Assembly: GCA_964412365.1 (NCBI GenBank)
Contig: CAYPOI010000008.1
Location: 1-55,826, forward strand
Length of the DNA: 55,826 bases
Origin: CAMTWZ01 sp964412365
GTDB lineage: Bacteria > Bacteroidota > Rhodothermia > Balneolales > HLUCCA01
Direction: 5' to 3'
Shown here: in pieces, positions 25,169-33,431 of the stretch
Position numbering within the stretch: position 1 is the stretch's first letter
Layout: every line of letters begins with the position of its first letter
Notes under the pieces: generated by a model
The model's database searches: none
What the model was told of the DNA's origin: nothing
The model's input: the letters and a program-made list of their open reading frames with translations, nothing else
Translations under genes and position numbers: made by a program

Positions 25169-26056
25169 ATGTCAGATTTATCGCACTGGATTTTAGCCGC
25201 ACGACTGCGCACCCTTCCCGCCGCCATCGCACCCGTATTGGTCGCTGGAGCCTTGGCATCCCGTCATGGGGTGTTTGACGCCTTTCCTTGGATCATCGCC
25301 CTGTTGTGTGCGATTCTTATCCAGATCGGCACGAACTTCGCCAACGATTATTTCGACTTCAAGAAAGGTGCCGATACCCCCGACCGCGTGGGGTTCATCC
25401 GCGCCAGCGCCTCGGGCCTCATCTCTCCCGAAACCATGTGGTTCGCCACGAAAATCACCATGTTATCCGCCTTTTTGCTCGGATTAATCCTCGTGTTTCA
25501 TGCGGGATGGGTGATATTACTCATCGGACTCCTCAGCATCCTGTTCGGCTTCCTATACACCGGCGGTCCCTATCCCCTCGGATACAATGGATTGGGCGAC
25601 CTGTTCGTGTTCCTTTTTTTCGGCATCGTGGCGGTGATGGGGACCTATTATGTGATGGCCCTCCAATGGTCCGAAGAATCCTTCTGGGTATCGCTCGCCA
25701 TCGGTGCCCTGGCCACGAATATTCTTGTGGTGAACAATTTGAGGGATGTGAACACCGACCGAGTCGCCGGCAAACGCACATTGGGCGTTTTATTGGGTGA
25801 GGGATGGTTGAAAGCCGAATATGTCGGACTGATGTTGCTTGCCTATGCCATTCCGCCTCATTTGTATGTGATGGAAGGATACAACCTGTTCATCTTTCTT
25901 CCGGTGTTGGCGCTTATCGTGGCAAAGCGTCCGCTTACAACCGTATTGAAGCACACAGAAAAAGCCGAATTGAATGCGGCCTTGAATGAAACCGGGCGAT
26001 TCTTAGCGGCGTTCAGCCTCCTGTTGGCCTTGGGCATTTTACTGGACCGGATATGA
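25169..26056 (+). CDS. menA: 1,4-dihydroxy-2-naphthoate polyprenyltransferase
   Basis: 295 residues from the ATG at 25169 (MSDLSHWILAARLRTLPAAIAPVL), chosen because MenA proteins begin at this point. An ATG at 25139 would add ten residues. It attaches the polyprenyl chain to dihydroxynaphthoate in the membrane, giving demethylmenaquinone. The UbiA-type aspartate motifs are NFANDYFDFKKGAD and NNLRDVNTDRVAGKRT, and eight or nine hydrophobic helices are visible. The stop overlaps the menC start (ATGA), so menA-menC-menE form one operon. This points to menaquinone as the respiratory quinone. menD, menF, menH and menB are not in the window. Confidence 0.93.
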   Translation: MSDLSHWILAARLRTLPAAIAPVLVAGALASRHGVFDAFPWIIALLCAILIQIGTNFANDYFDFKKGADTPDRVGFIRASASGLISPETMWFATKITMLSAFLLGLILVFHAGWVILLIGLLSILFGFLYTGGPYPLGYNGLGDLFVFLFFGIVAVMGTYYVMALQWSEESFWVSLAIGALATNILVVNNLRDVNTDRVAGKRTLGVLLGEGWLKAEYVGLMLLAYAIPPHLYVMEGYNLFIFLPVLALIVAKRPLTTVLKHTEKAELNAALNETGRFLAAFSLLLALGILLDRI

Positions 26057-26970
26057 TATCCCGATTCCGGTATCGGTTCGAGAATCGTGAAGGACTCATC
26101 CTCCGCTATGGCTTGAAGGAGCCGTTTATCTGGTCTGAAGCCGCACCCTTTCCCGGATTCTCGCAAGAATCGCTGGATGACATCCTGACCAGCCCCTTAC
26201 ACGACATTCCGGAAACGTTACCCTCACTCCGCTTCGCCATCGACGGCATCCGCTTCCAACAAACACCAGCCCCGCCGCGCTTTCAGGAAATTTCCGTGAA
26301 TGCGCTGATTCCTTCCACCGACGCCGCACTCATGCAATCCGCGGCCGAGTCCGCCATCCAGGCAGGTTACCGAACCCTCAAGATCAAGTTCGGGCAGAAC
26401 ATCGAGGCCGAACTCGAAGTCCTGCACACCCTCGCCTCACACCATCCCCACATCAAACTCCGACTCGACGCGAATGGACGCTTCACCCTTCCCCAGCTCG
26501 TCGACCTGCTGCCCGCGCTGTCTTCCGTGAACCCCGAGTATCTCGAACAACCCGTGGCCTCCACCGACGATCTGATGCGCTTGGCACGGATCAGCACGAT
26601 CCCGATAGCCGCAGATGAATCGGTCCGCACTCCCGCCGACGCCCAACGACTGCTCTCCGATGGCGCGGTCAAGGTCCTCATCCTCAAGCCAATGCTCATC
26701 GGGTATTGGTCCGACACCCTGCGCATCCTCGAATCCGCCTATCGTCATAATGTCGCGTGTGTGATCACCACCAGCATGGAATCAGGGATCGGTCGGCGAC
26801 TCACGGCCATGTTCACCTCGCGCCACGCACCGCTCACCCATGCGCATGGCCTGTCTACCGGATTCCTGATGAAACAAGACCTTCTGCGCGATTCGCAACT
26901 CATCCGCGACGGATTCTATCATCCCGAGCCGATTGTTGATGTCGACGAATCGCATTTGATCGCGGTATGA
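26053..26970 (+). CDS. menC: o-Succinylbenzoate synthase
   Basis: 305 residues of the enolase superfamily. It dehydrates SHCHC to o-succinylbenzoate in menaquinone synthesis. The general base lysines are in TLKIKFG (near residue 115), metal ligands are in LRLDANGRF, YLEQPV and AADESVR, and the second lysine is in VKVLILKPML. The N-terminal capping domain is short (IRFRYRFENREGLILRYGLKE-like start). Length and order fit MenC rather than a muconate or dipeptide-epimerase member, and its place between menA and menE settles the assignment. It overlaps both neighbours by 4 nt. Confidence 0.93.
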   Translation: MISRFRYRFENREGLILRYGLKEPFIWSEAAPFPGFSQESLDDILTSPLHDIPETLPSLRFAIDGIRFQQTPAPPRFQEISVNALIPSTDAALMQSAAESAIQAGYRTLKIKFGQNIEAELEVLHTLASHHPHIKLRLDANGRFTLPQLVDLLPALSSVNPEYLEQPVASTDDLMRLARISTIPIAADESVRTPADAQRLLSDGAVKVLILKPMLIGYWSDTLRILESAYRHNVACVITTSMESGIGRRLTAMFTSRHAPLTHAHGLSTGFLMKQDLLRDSQLIRDGFYHPEPIVDVDESHLIAV

Positions 26971-28136
26971 AGCACGAGTTTCATCATCAAGCCGGAATTC
27001 TTGTGTCCGCTTTCCACGGAAAGGGACTGCTCGGAATCCGTTTCGAAAACATGCATGATTCGGTGACCGCCATCGGTGCGGCCTGGCTCGCAGGAATTCC
27101 ATTCATGGTGTATCCGTATGCGATTGAACCCGATGTCGAATTGACCGAATGGCCGGATGTTGATCCTTCAACCCTGCCGGAATCCATCGATCCGGAATCG
27201 GTGTATGCGGTGGTGGCCACATCCGGAACCTCAGGCGTTCCCAAGCAGATCCACTTGCGTCGCCGGCAGATGATCGAAGCCGCGGCGGCCTCTGTGCGTC
27301 CGGATCCCGGAACCGGTTGGCTGCTCGCGCTTCCCTTGCATCATGTGGGCGGAATGAGCGTGGTGCTGCGATCCGTGATCTATGGCACGGAGGTGATCTT
27401 GCAAGACGCCGAGACCGCGCTGAAAACAAACAAGGATGTGACGATCGCCTCTTTGGTGAGCACACAGCTCGTTCGACTATTGGATGATCCGGATTTCCGG
27501 ACGCATGACCGGTTCAAAGCCATTCTCTTGGGTGGCGGACGCATTCCGGCCTCACTCATCGCCACGTGTCGGCATCGGAACATCCCGGTTATTTCGAGTT
27601 TCGGGATGACGGAGACGAACGCACAAATCGTGTCGGTCCCGTTGGATGAGTGGCGCCAGGCCCCGGAAGGCACGTGCGGCAAGGTGATGGGGTCGAATGT
27701 CGCGCGGATACGGGAGGGCGTATTGGAACTCAAGGGGCCTCAGCTCGGGACCCCCGATGCCTGGTTTCAGACCGGGGATTACGCGCACATGGATGCGGAC
27801 GGATGGATGTACATCGAAACGCGGCGCACCGACCGAATTGTGACCGGTGGCGAGAATGTGGACCCCGAGCCTGTGGAAGAAGCTCTGAAGCGGATTCCGG
27901 GCGTACACGACGTGGCGGTGGTCGGGGTTGACGATGAGGTTTGGGGGCAGCGTGTGGTGGGGGTTCTGGTCGCCGATGTGTCTGTGACAGATGAGGCGAT
28001 TCAACACATCCTGAAATCCCACATCCCTAAATACTCGATACCGAAGGAAATCAGACGGGTCCCCATCCTTCCTCGCACATCCAACGGAAAGCTGAAACGA
28101 GCCGAGATTCGCGATGGACTACTGAATCAGCGATGA
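26967..28136 (+). CDS. menE: o-Succinylbenzoate--CoA ligase
   Basis: 389 residues, shorter than most acyl-CoA synthetases but usual for compact MenE proteins. It adenylates o-succinylbenzoate and forms its CoA thioester. Adenylate-forming motifs are clear: VVATSGTSGVPKQI (P-loop), SSFGMTETNAQIV, TGDYAHMDADGWMYI with RRTDRIVTGGENVDPEPVE, and the final catalytic Lys in TSNGKLKRAEI. It overlaps menC by 4 nt and its 3' end overlaps the convergent unknown gene by 18 nt. It completes the three-gene men operon. Confidence 0.93.
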   Translation: MKHEFHHQAGILVSAFHGKGLLGIRFENMHDSVTAIGAAWLAGIPFMVYPYAIEPDVELTEWPDVDPSTLPESIDPESVYAVVATSGTSGVPKQIHLRRRQMIEAAAASVRPDPGTGWLLALPLHHVGGMSVVLRSVIYGTEVILQDAETALKTNKDVTIASLVSTQLVRLLDDPDFRTHDRFKAILLGGGRIPASLIATCRHRNIPVISSFGMTETNAQIVSVPLDEWRQAPEGTCGKVMGSNVARIREGVLELKGPQLGTPDAWFQTGDYAHMDADGWMYIETRRTDRIVTGGENVDPEPVEEALKRIPGVHDVAVVGVDDEVWGQRVVGVLVADVSVTDEAIQHILKSHIPKYSIPKEIRRVPILPRTSNGKLKRAEIRDGLLNQR

Positions 28137-28820
28137 GGCGTGCTCGAAAATCCGAGCGAGATCGTCGTTTTTGTCGAATTTGAGATTGTTTTTGCGTGCG
28201 AAGTCGACCACATCCCGACCGTGATCGCCGAACAGGCGGGTCAGATTCCGGCGATTCGGATTCAACTCCGACCATTTGCCATCCGGAGATTTGACGAGGT
28301 AACGGGAATCTTCCACCAAACGATCGAACCGGCTGCCCGTATTGAACACCGGATCGAAATTGGCAGGTACCACCTCTTTGCGATACTCCCGATAGATGGA
28401 CCATGAACCTTCGCTCAGCACATGAAGATAATGGACGATGTCCAGATTTAGGTCTCGATCAAAAAATCCGTTCTTGAACTGATATGGCACGCCGTTATTC
28501 GTGTATTGAAATTCGGGCACGACGGACGGTTTCATGAACAGGGAATCGACATCGTTGAAGATGGCCAACAAGCCGGAATTGCTTTCGAATTTCATCGACA
28601 CATTCGAGTAAACCGCGCCACCGTTCGTACGGAAGGAGCCTTTCGACCACTCGTTGTGCAAATATGGATGACCAACGATCAGGTTGTAATCGTGCTTGTA
28701 TCCGGTGATGCTGTTCGCATTGGTTCGCGAAAACAATTGCTCGATTGAATATCCGTCATTTTGAGCGTGGGCGTTCCAGAAAGAACAAGTGATGAAGAGA
28801 GTCAGAAATGTGTATTTCAT
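28119..28820 (-). CDS. Secreted protein of unknown function
   Basis: 233 residues with a clear signal peptide (MKYTFLTLFITCSFWNAHAQ). I do not recognise a domain. Visible features are an aromatic- and Asn-rich central part (NGVPYQFKNGFFDRDLNLDIVHYLHVLSEGSW is the region near 120-150) and a short acidic-basic helical tail (ARKNNLKFDKNDDLARIFEH). It has no membrane helix after the signal and no sorting-type C-terminal domain. Its ATG overlaps the purB stop by 4 nt, so it is co-transcribed with purB, and it overlaps menE tail-to-tail by 18 nt. Confidence 0.7.
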   Translation of the reverse strand: MKYTFLTLFITCSFWNAHAQNDGYSIEQLFSRTNANSITGYKHDYNLIVGHPYLHNEWSKGSFRTNGGAVYSNVSMKFESNSGLLAIFNDVDSLFMKPSVVPEFQYTNNGVPYQFKNGFFDRDLNLDIVHYLHVLSEGSWSIYREYRKEVVPANFDPVFNTGSRFDRLVEDSRYLVKSPDGKWSELNPNRRNLTRLFGDHGRDVVDFARKNNLKFDKNDDLARIFEHASSLIQ

Positions 28821-30109
28821 AAGCCAATCCGTTTGAAAATCGTATCTACTTGGGCGGTATGGTGGTTTAGATCGAATGCATCCGCGATGTCTTCATTCGA
28901 CAAATGATGGGTGATTTCAGAGTTCGACTCCACCAGCTCGCGCAACGCCGTCTTTTCTTCCCAGGCTTTCATGGCCAGGGGTTGAACCAGATCGTAGGAT
29001 TTTTCACGGGATAATCCCTTGTCGATCAGCTTCAACAACACACGCTGGGAGAACACCAGTCCGAATGTTTTGTTGATGTTCTCTTTCATATTGTCTTCAA
29101 ACACGACCAGCTGATCGATGATGCGCGTGAATCGGCTGAGCATGTAATCCAACAGCATGGTCGCGTCAGGAAGAATGATGCGTTCGGCAGAGGAATGCGA
29201 AATATCGCGTTCGTGCCATAGAGGAACATTCTCAAACGCGGTGACCATATATCCACGCAGCACCCTCGCACAGCCAGATATGTTTTCCGATCCGATCGGA
29301 TTCCGTTTGTGCGGCATGGCCGAGGAGCCCTTTTGACCCTGGAAAAACCGCTCTTCCACTTCCCGGGTCTCGGATTTTTGAAGATGCCGCACTTCCACGG
29401 CCATTTTTTCCAACGTGCTTCCGATCAGCGCCAACGTAGCCATGTAATAGGCATGACGATCGCGTTGCAAGGTTTGAGTGGAGACCGGTGCTGCGCCCAA
29501 GCCGAGTTTCTCACAGACGAGAGTTTCCACTTCGGGCGGGATGTTTGCGAAGGTTCCTACCGCGCCCGACAATTTGCCGAATTCCACATCCCGTGCGGCC
29601 AATGCGAAACGCTCCTTGTTCCGAAGCATTTCGGCATACCATAGGGCGCATTTGAGTCCGAAAGTGGTCGGCTCGGCATGGATACCGTGCGTGCGACCCA
29701 TCATCACTGAATATTTGTGCGTTTGCGCTTTCTTGGCAAGAACATCCAACAATTGGTCGATTCCCGTCGATAAAATCGCATTCGCTTTCTTGAGCCTCAC
29801 TCCCCATGCCGTATCGACGACATCGGTGGATGTGAGTCCGTAATGAACCCACTTTTTTTCATCGCCCAAGGTTTCTGAAACCGCACGAGTGAACGCGACC
29901 ACATCGTGACGAGTCTCGGCCTCGATTTCGAGGATACGAGCCACATCAAACCGGGCATTCTTGTACAATTTGTCGACATCCGATTCGGGGATGTGGCCCA
30001 ATCGACTCCAAGCCCAACAAGCGGCCAATTCCACATCCAACCAGGCTTGATATTGATTTTCATCAGACCAGATATCGGTCATTTCGGGGCGGGAATATCG
30101 TTCAATCAT
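28817..30109 (-). CDS. purB: Adenylosuccinate lyase
   Basis: 430 residues, the normal PurB length. It cleaves SAICAR in de novo purine synthesis and adenylosuccinate in the AMP branch, releasing fumarate. The fumarase/aspartase superfamily signature SSAMPHKRNPIGSENI is intact (about 265-280), with the nearby GRTHGIHAEPTTFG and LTSTDVVDTA segments holding catalytic His and Thr residues. It starts MIERYSRPEMTDIWSDENQY, as expected for the family. It overlaps the CorC-like gene upstream and the unknown secreted gene downstream by 4 nt each. Confidence 0.96.
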   Translation of the reverse strand: MIERYSRPEMTDIWSDENQYQAWLDVELAACWAWSRLGHIPESDVDKLYKNARFDVARILEIEAETRHDVVAFTRAVSETLGDEKKWVHYGLTSTDVVDTAWGVRLKKANAILSTGIDQLLDVLAKKAQTHKYSVMMGRTHGIHAEPTTFGLKCALWYAEMLRNKERFALAARDVEFGKLSGAVGTFANIPPEVETLVCEKLGLGAAPVSTQTLQRDRHAYYMATLALIGSTLEKMAVEVRHLQKSETREVEERFFQGQKGSSAMPHKRNPIGSENISGCARVLRGYMVTAFENVPLWHERDISHSSAERIILPDATMLLDYMLSRFTRIIDQLVVFEDNMKENINKTFGLVFSQRVLLKLIDKGLSREKSYDLVQPLAMKAWEEKTALRELVESNSEITHHLSNEDIADAFDLNHHTAQVDTIFKRIGL

Positions 30110-31365
30110 GCGGTTTTTGTCCGAACTCGGACTTTCGTGACTCTGTTTTTTTCAACTTTATGGATATGGAACCAAACGCCTTTATAGGTGACTTCCTCAC
30201 CTACTTCCGGGATGCGTTCCATCAAATGGTAGATCAATCCGCCGAGGGTTTCGAATTCATCGTCGTCATCGGCCAATTCGACATTCAAAATCTCATCCAT
30301 GTCTTCCAAATTGATCTTGGAATCGAAGACATACTCGCCATTTTTGCGGATCGTGTAGAGCACTTCAGCGGGATTGTTGTCATCCGATCCCAAATCGCCG
30401 ATAATTTCCTCGATCACATCATCCATGGATACGACACCTTCCGTGCCGCCATATTCATCCACAACGACCGCCAAATGGGTTTTCTGTTCTTGGAAATCGC
30501 GCAACAGGTCATCCAGACGCTTGGTAGATGGTATAAATAATGCGGGACGAGCAAGTGATTTCCAATCCATGATCTGAGCCGGGTCTGCATCCAACAGCGT
30601 CAAGAGATCCTTTGTATGGATGATGCCGATGATTCGGTCCAAGTCTTTTTCAAACAAGGGCAGTCGCGACACGCTTTCTTTGCGGATGACCGTCAGTGCC
30701 TCGCCCAACGTGTCTTCGGTGGAAATCGCCACGATATCGACCCGGGACGTCATGATTTCGATCACGGTCGTGTTTCCGAACTCGACCATATTTTCGATGA
30801 TTTCGCGTTCGTCGTCTTTAAGGGAACCCTGGGTTTGTCCGACCTCTGCGATCGTTTTCAGATCTTCTGGCGATATGGCATTGTTCGGCTGAGGCAATTT
30901 CCCTTCCAGCCATTTGGTCAGTTCGGCGATGACCGAGGCGAATGGCGCCAGAATCAAAAAAACCGGATACACGACCATGCTCAATCGCCGCGCCACATCG
31001 ATCGGATTCTTCAGAGCGATGATTTTCGGCGTGATTTCCGATACGATGAGGATGATGAATGTGATGACCGCGATCTCCGCGGTAAAGACAATCCATATCG
31101 GTATGTCAAAGGCATGCAATGCGTTGGCTGTCGCAACCGCCGCCACTACTGCGGTGATGATGTTCGCGAACGTGTTTCCGATCAGGATAGTGGCGAGCAA
31201 CCGGCGTGGTTTAGCCAACATCTTGCGAACAGTTGCGAGACTGCTGTCGTCGCCATGAACGACCGTATGATTCAACGAGAAAAAGGCGACCTCCGCACTG
31301 GAGAAGATGGCGGAAAACATCAACCCCAGTACGATGGCCATTAATTGTAACGCGATATCCGGCAT
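30106..31365 (-). CDS. CNNM/CorC-family membrane protein (DUF21, CBS pair, CorC_HlyC)
   Basis: 419 residues. Domain order is DUF21 with four hydrophobic helices (about 1-190, including AEVAFFSLNHTVVHG), two CBS domains (about 210-330, IMTSRVDIVAISTEDTLGEAL and ALFIPSTKRLDDLL), and the CorC_HlyC tail (KNGEYVFDSKINLEDMDEIL, about 340-415). Family members include magnesium and cobalt efflux factors, hemolysin-like proteins and the gliding protein GldE. No gld neighbour is present, so a magnesium-homeostasis role is the safer reading. It starts 9 nt after ssb and overlaps purB by 4 nt. Confidence 0.9.
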   Translation of the reverse strand: MPDIALQLMAIVLGLMFSAIFSSAEVAFFSLNHTVVHGDDSSLATVRKMLAKPRRLLATILIGNTFANIITAVVAAVATANALHAFDIPIWIVFTAEIAVITFIILIVSEITPKIIALKNPIDVARRLSMVVYPVFLILAPFASVIAELTKWLEGKLPQPNNAISPEDLKTIAEVGQTQGSLKDDEREIIENMVEFGNTTVIEIMTSRVDIVAISTEDTLGEALTVIRKESVSRLPLFEKDLDRIIGIIHTKDLLTLLDADPAQIMDWKSLARPALFIPSTKRLDDLLRDFQEQKTHLAVVVDEYGGTEGVVSMDDVIEEIIGDLGSDDNNPAEVLYTIRKNGEYVFDSKINLEDMDEILNVELADDDDEFETLGGLIYHLMERIPEVGEEVTYKGVWFHIHKVEKNRVTKVRVRTKTA

Positions 31366-31374
31366 GGGATGGCT

Positions 31375-31818
31375 TTAGAAGGGCAAGTCGTCGTCCGCGT
31401 TGTCGAAATCAGCGTCCAGAACAGGTTTTTTTCCTGCGGCGGCTTTTTCGGCACGTGGCTCGGACGACGAAGACGATCCGCCGTCCGATTTGGAGTCCAA
31501 CAATTGGAGCGACAACACTTTCACTTCAGTGGTGTAGCGTTTTTGCCCTTCTTTGTCTTCCCATTGGCGGGTTTGGATTGGGCCTTCCACATAAATTTGA
31601 CTGCCTTTCTTGACATATTTCTGGCATACTTCGGCCAGTTTTCCCCAAGCCACCACGCGGTGCCACTCGGTTGTTTCTTGCATCTCACCATTCGCATCGC
31701 GGTATTTCTCAGACGTCGCGATGTTCATGGTTGCGACGGCCGTATTCGATTGCGTGTAACGGACTTCCGGATCGGCTCCGAGACGTCCGATGATCATTGC
31801 TTTATTTAAAGATCCCAT
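31375..31818 (-). CDS. ssb: Single-stranded DNA-binding protein
   Basis: 147 residues. An OB-fold occupies residues 1-110 (NKAMIIGRLGADPEVRYTQS, EWHRVVAWGKLAEVC, KKGSQIYVEGPIQTRQW). A short Ser/Gly-rich linker and the acidic tip DADDDLPF follow, the docking peptide for replication and repair partners. Length and tail are those of a normal replicative SSB. It leads the ssb-corC-purB-secreted-protein run. A 90-nt gap separates it from htpX upstream and holds its own promoter, without a clear consensus that I can point to. Confidence 0.96.
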   Translation of the reverse strand: MGSLNKAMIIGRLGADPEVRYTQSNTAVATMNIATSEKYRDANGEMQETTEWHRVVAWGKLAEVCQKYVKKGSQIYVEGPIQTRQWEDKEGQKRYTTEVKVLSLQLLDSKSDGGSSSSSEPRAEKAAAGKKPVLDADFDNADDDLPF

Positions 31819-31908
31819 AGGGTGCTGTATTTAATGTGTTAACGTGTATAAGGTAAGAAGGAAAGATTTCTTAATTCCTTACATCATTTGCACACATTCC
31901 GGATAAGA

Positions 31909-32775
31909 TTATGGATAGAACCCTGTTTGGGACATCGACATGAGGTTTTCAACGCGCAATCCGGTGTCCGGGTGTGTGGAAAAAAGACGCGACATCGCGC
32001 CACCACGGAACGGGTTCACCGGGAACATGTGCGCGGTGGATTGCTGCGCGCTTTCGCTGGCTTGCATCGGAATGCGTTGCACGTACGATTCGATCCGCTT
32101 CAAAGCGTTCGCCAAGCTTTCGGGCGAATGGGAAATTTCGGCGCCCACACGGTCCGCTTCAAACTCACGGGATCTTGAAATGGCGGATTGAAGCATGGCA
32201 GCGGCAATCGGAGCCAAAATCAGCGACAAAAGAACCACGACGATATTGGGTCCTTCTCCATCCCGATTGCCGATCGGCAGGAAAATGGCGAATTGTGCGA
32301 TCATCGAAATGGCCGTCACAACGGTTGTGACAATGGTTTGAATCAGGATATCCCGATTTTTGATGTGAGCAATTTCGTGCGCGATGACGCCACGGAGTTC
32401 GTCTTCAGGCAACAGACGCATGATGCCATCGGTCACGGCAACTGCCGCATTTTCGGGGTTTCTTCCGGTCGCGAAGGCATTCGGCTGCTCTTGCGGGACG
32501 ATGTACAATTTGGGCATCGGCACACCGGCTTCATCCGCCAGTTCCTTTGTCATATTGTACAAACGAGGCAATTTCTTCGGGTCCACTTCCACCGCCCGAT
32601 ACATTTTCAGGACCATCTTGTCCGAATACCAATAACTGAAGAAGTTCATGCCCAAGGCGATGACAAACGCGATGATCATACCGGTGCTTCCGCCCAACAT
32701 GCCACCGATGAACATGAACAACGCCCCGACGAGCGTCATCAGAAAAACCGTGCGGACTCCATTCTTTGTAATCAT
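31909..32775 (-). CDS. htpX: Membrane zinc metalloprotease HtpX (M48B)
   Basis: 288 residues. Two N-terminal hydrophobic helices (about 8-27 and 30-48) precede the M48 domain. Zinc site HEIAH is at residues 133-137 (GVIAHEIAHIKN), the third ligand Glu is in EFEADRVGAE, and two further hydrophobic stretches (about 144-165 and 175-195) follow. HtpX degrades misfolded inner-membrane proteins and is often stress-controlled. The gene is divergent from the adenosyltransferase, with 113 nt between the starts. The C-terminal LFSTHPDTGLRVENL is the usual family end, so the protein is intact. Confidence 0.95.
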   Translation of the reverse strand: MITKNGVRTVFLMTLVGALFMFIGGMLGGSTGMIIAFVIALGMNFFSYWYSDKMVLKMYRAVEVDPKKLPRLYNMTKELADEAGVPMPKLYIVPQEQPNAFATGRNPENAAVAVTDGIMRLLPEDELRGVIAHEIAHIKNRDILIQTIVTTVVTAISMIAQFAIFLPIGNRDGEGPNIVVVLLSLILAPIAAAMLQSAISRSREFEADRVGAEISHSPESLANALKRIESYVQRIPMQASESAQQSTAHMFPVNPFRGGAMSRLFSTHPDTGLRVENLMSMSQTGFYP

Positions 32776-32888
32776 AAATCAGATGTATTCGTGTTAATGT
32801 GTGTTTGCAGGGAACGAGGCAAACGCCATTCCAGTTAGCGTTTCGTGCCAATTTGACGTACTTTTTCAGCCGATATTGCCCAAACTTC

Positions 32889-33431
32889 ATGAGAATCTAT
32901 ACAAAAACCGGAGATGATGGAACCACTTCTTTATTTGGTGGTCAACGTGTCCTCAAATCCGACCTTCGCATCGAATCCTACGGAACCGTGGATGAGCTCA
33001 ACAGCCACCTAGGCTGGGTGCTGAGCCAACATCCCGATTCGCTTCTTGCGTCACACATCACCCGAATCCAAGATCTGTTGTTCATTCTGGGAGCGGATCT
33101 TGCCACCCCCCCAGACAAGTCCGTGCGAATCGACCGCATCCGTGAGGCAGATGTGGCCCTGCTCGAAGGAATGATCGATGAACTGGACGAAACCCTTCCC
33201 CCTCTCAAATCCTTCATCCTACCAGGTGGAAGCGCCACGTCGGCGGGACTTCATATCGCTCGAACCGTTTGCCGCCGTGCCGAGCGCATTCTCATCGAAG
33301 CGCGAAAAAACGATGTCATTTCGAATGAAGCCGTGCATCTTCTCAACCGCTTATCCGACTTGTTGTTTGTGATGGCTCGTTTTGAGAACGCGTCCAAAGG
33401 CATCGAAGATGTGAAATGGACCCCTCGATGA
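32889..33431 (+). CDS. Cob(I)yrinic acid a,c-diamide adenosyltransferase (PduO type)
   Basis: 180 residues from the ATG at 32889 (MRIYTKTGDDGTTSLFGG). The upstream in-frame extension lies in the htpX promoter region. It adenosylates cob(I)alamin to make coenzyme B12. Family signatures are KTGDDGTTSLFGGQRV (ATP site), DELNSHLG, and FILPGGSATSAGLHIARTVCRRAER with the conserved Arg. No cobalamin riboswitch is visible upstream. The stop overlaps the start of the SGNH gene by 4 nt. The gene is not linked here to other B12 genes, so it probably serves B12 salvage. Confidence 0.93.
   Translation: MRIYTKTGDDGTTSLFGGQRVLKSDLRIESYGTVDELNSHLGWVLSQHPDSLLASHITRIQDLLFILGADLATPPDKSVRIDRIREADVALLEGMIDELDETLPPLKSFILPGGSATSAGLHIARTVCRRAERILIEARKNDVISNEAVHLLNRLSDLLFVMARFENASKGIEDVKWTPR

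Noticed and set aside
30616..31344. 242-codon open frame antisense to the CorC-like gene
   Set aside because: It is the shadow of the DUF21 and CBS region. Its Asp, Arg and His richness is an artefact of reverse reading.
30106..31365. Call of gliding protein GldE
   Set aside because: Domain order is shared with GldE, but no gld gene is nearby and the neighbours are ssb and purB.
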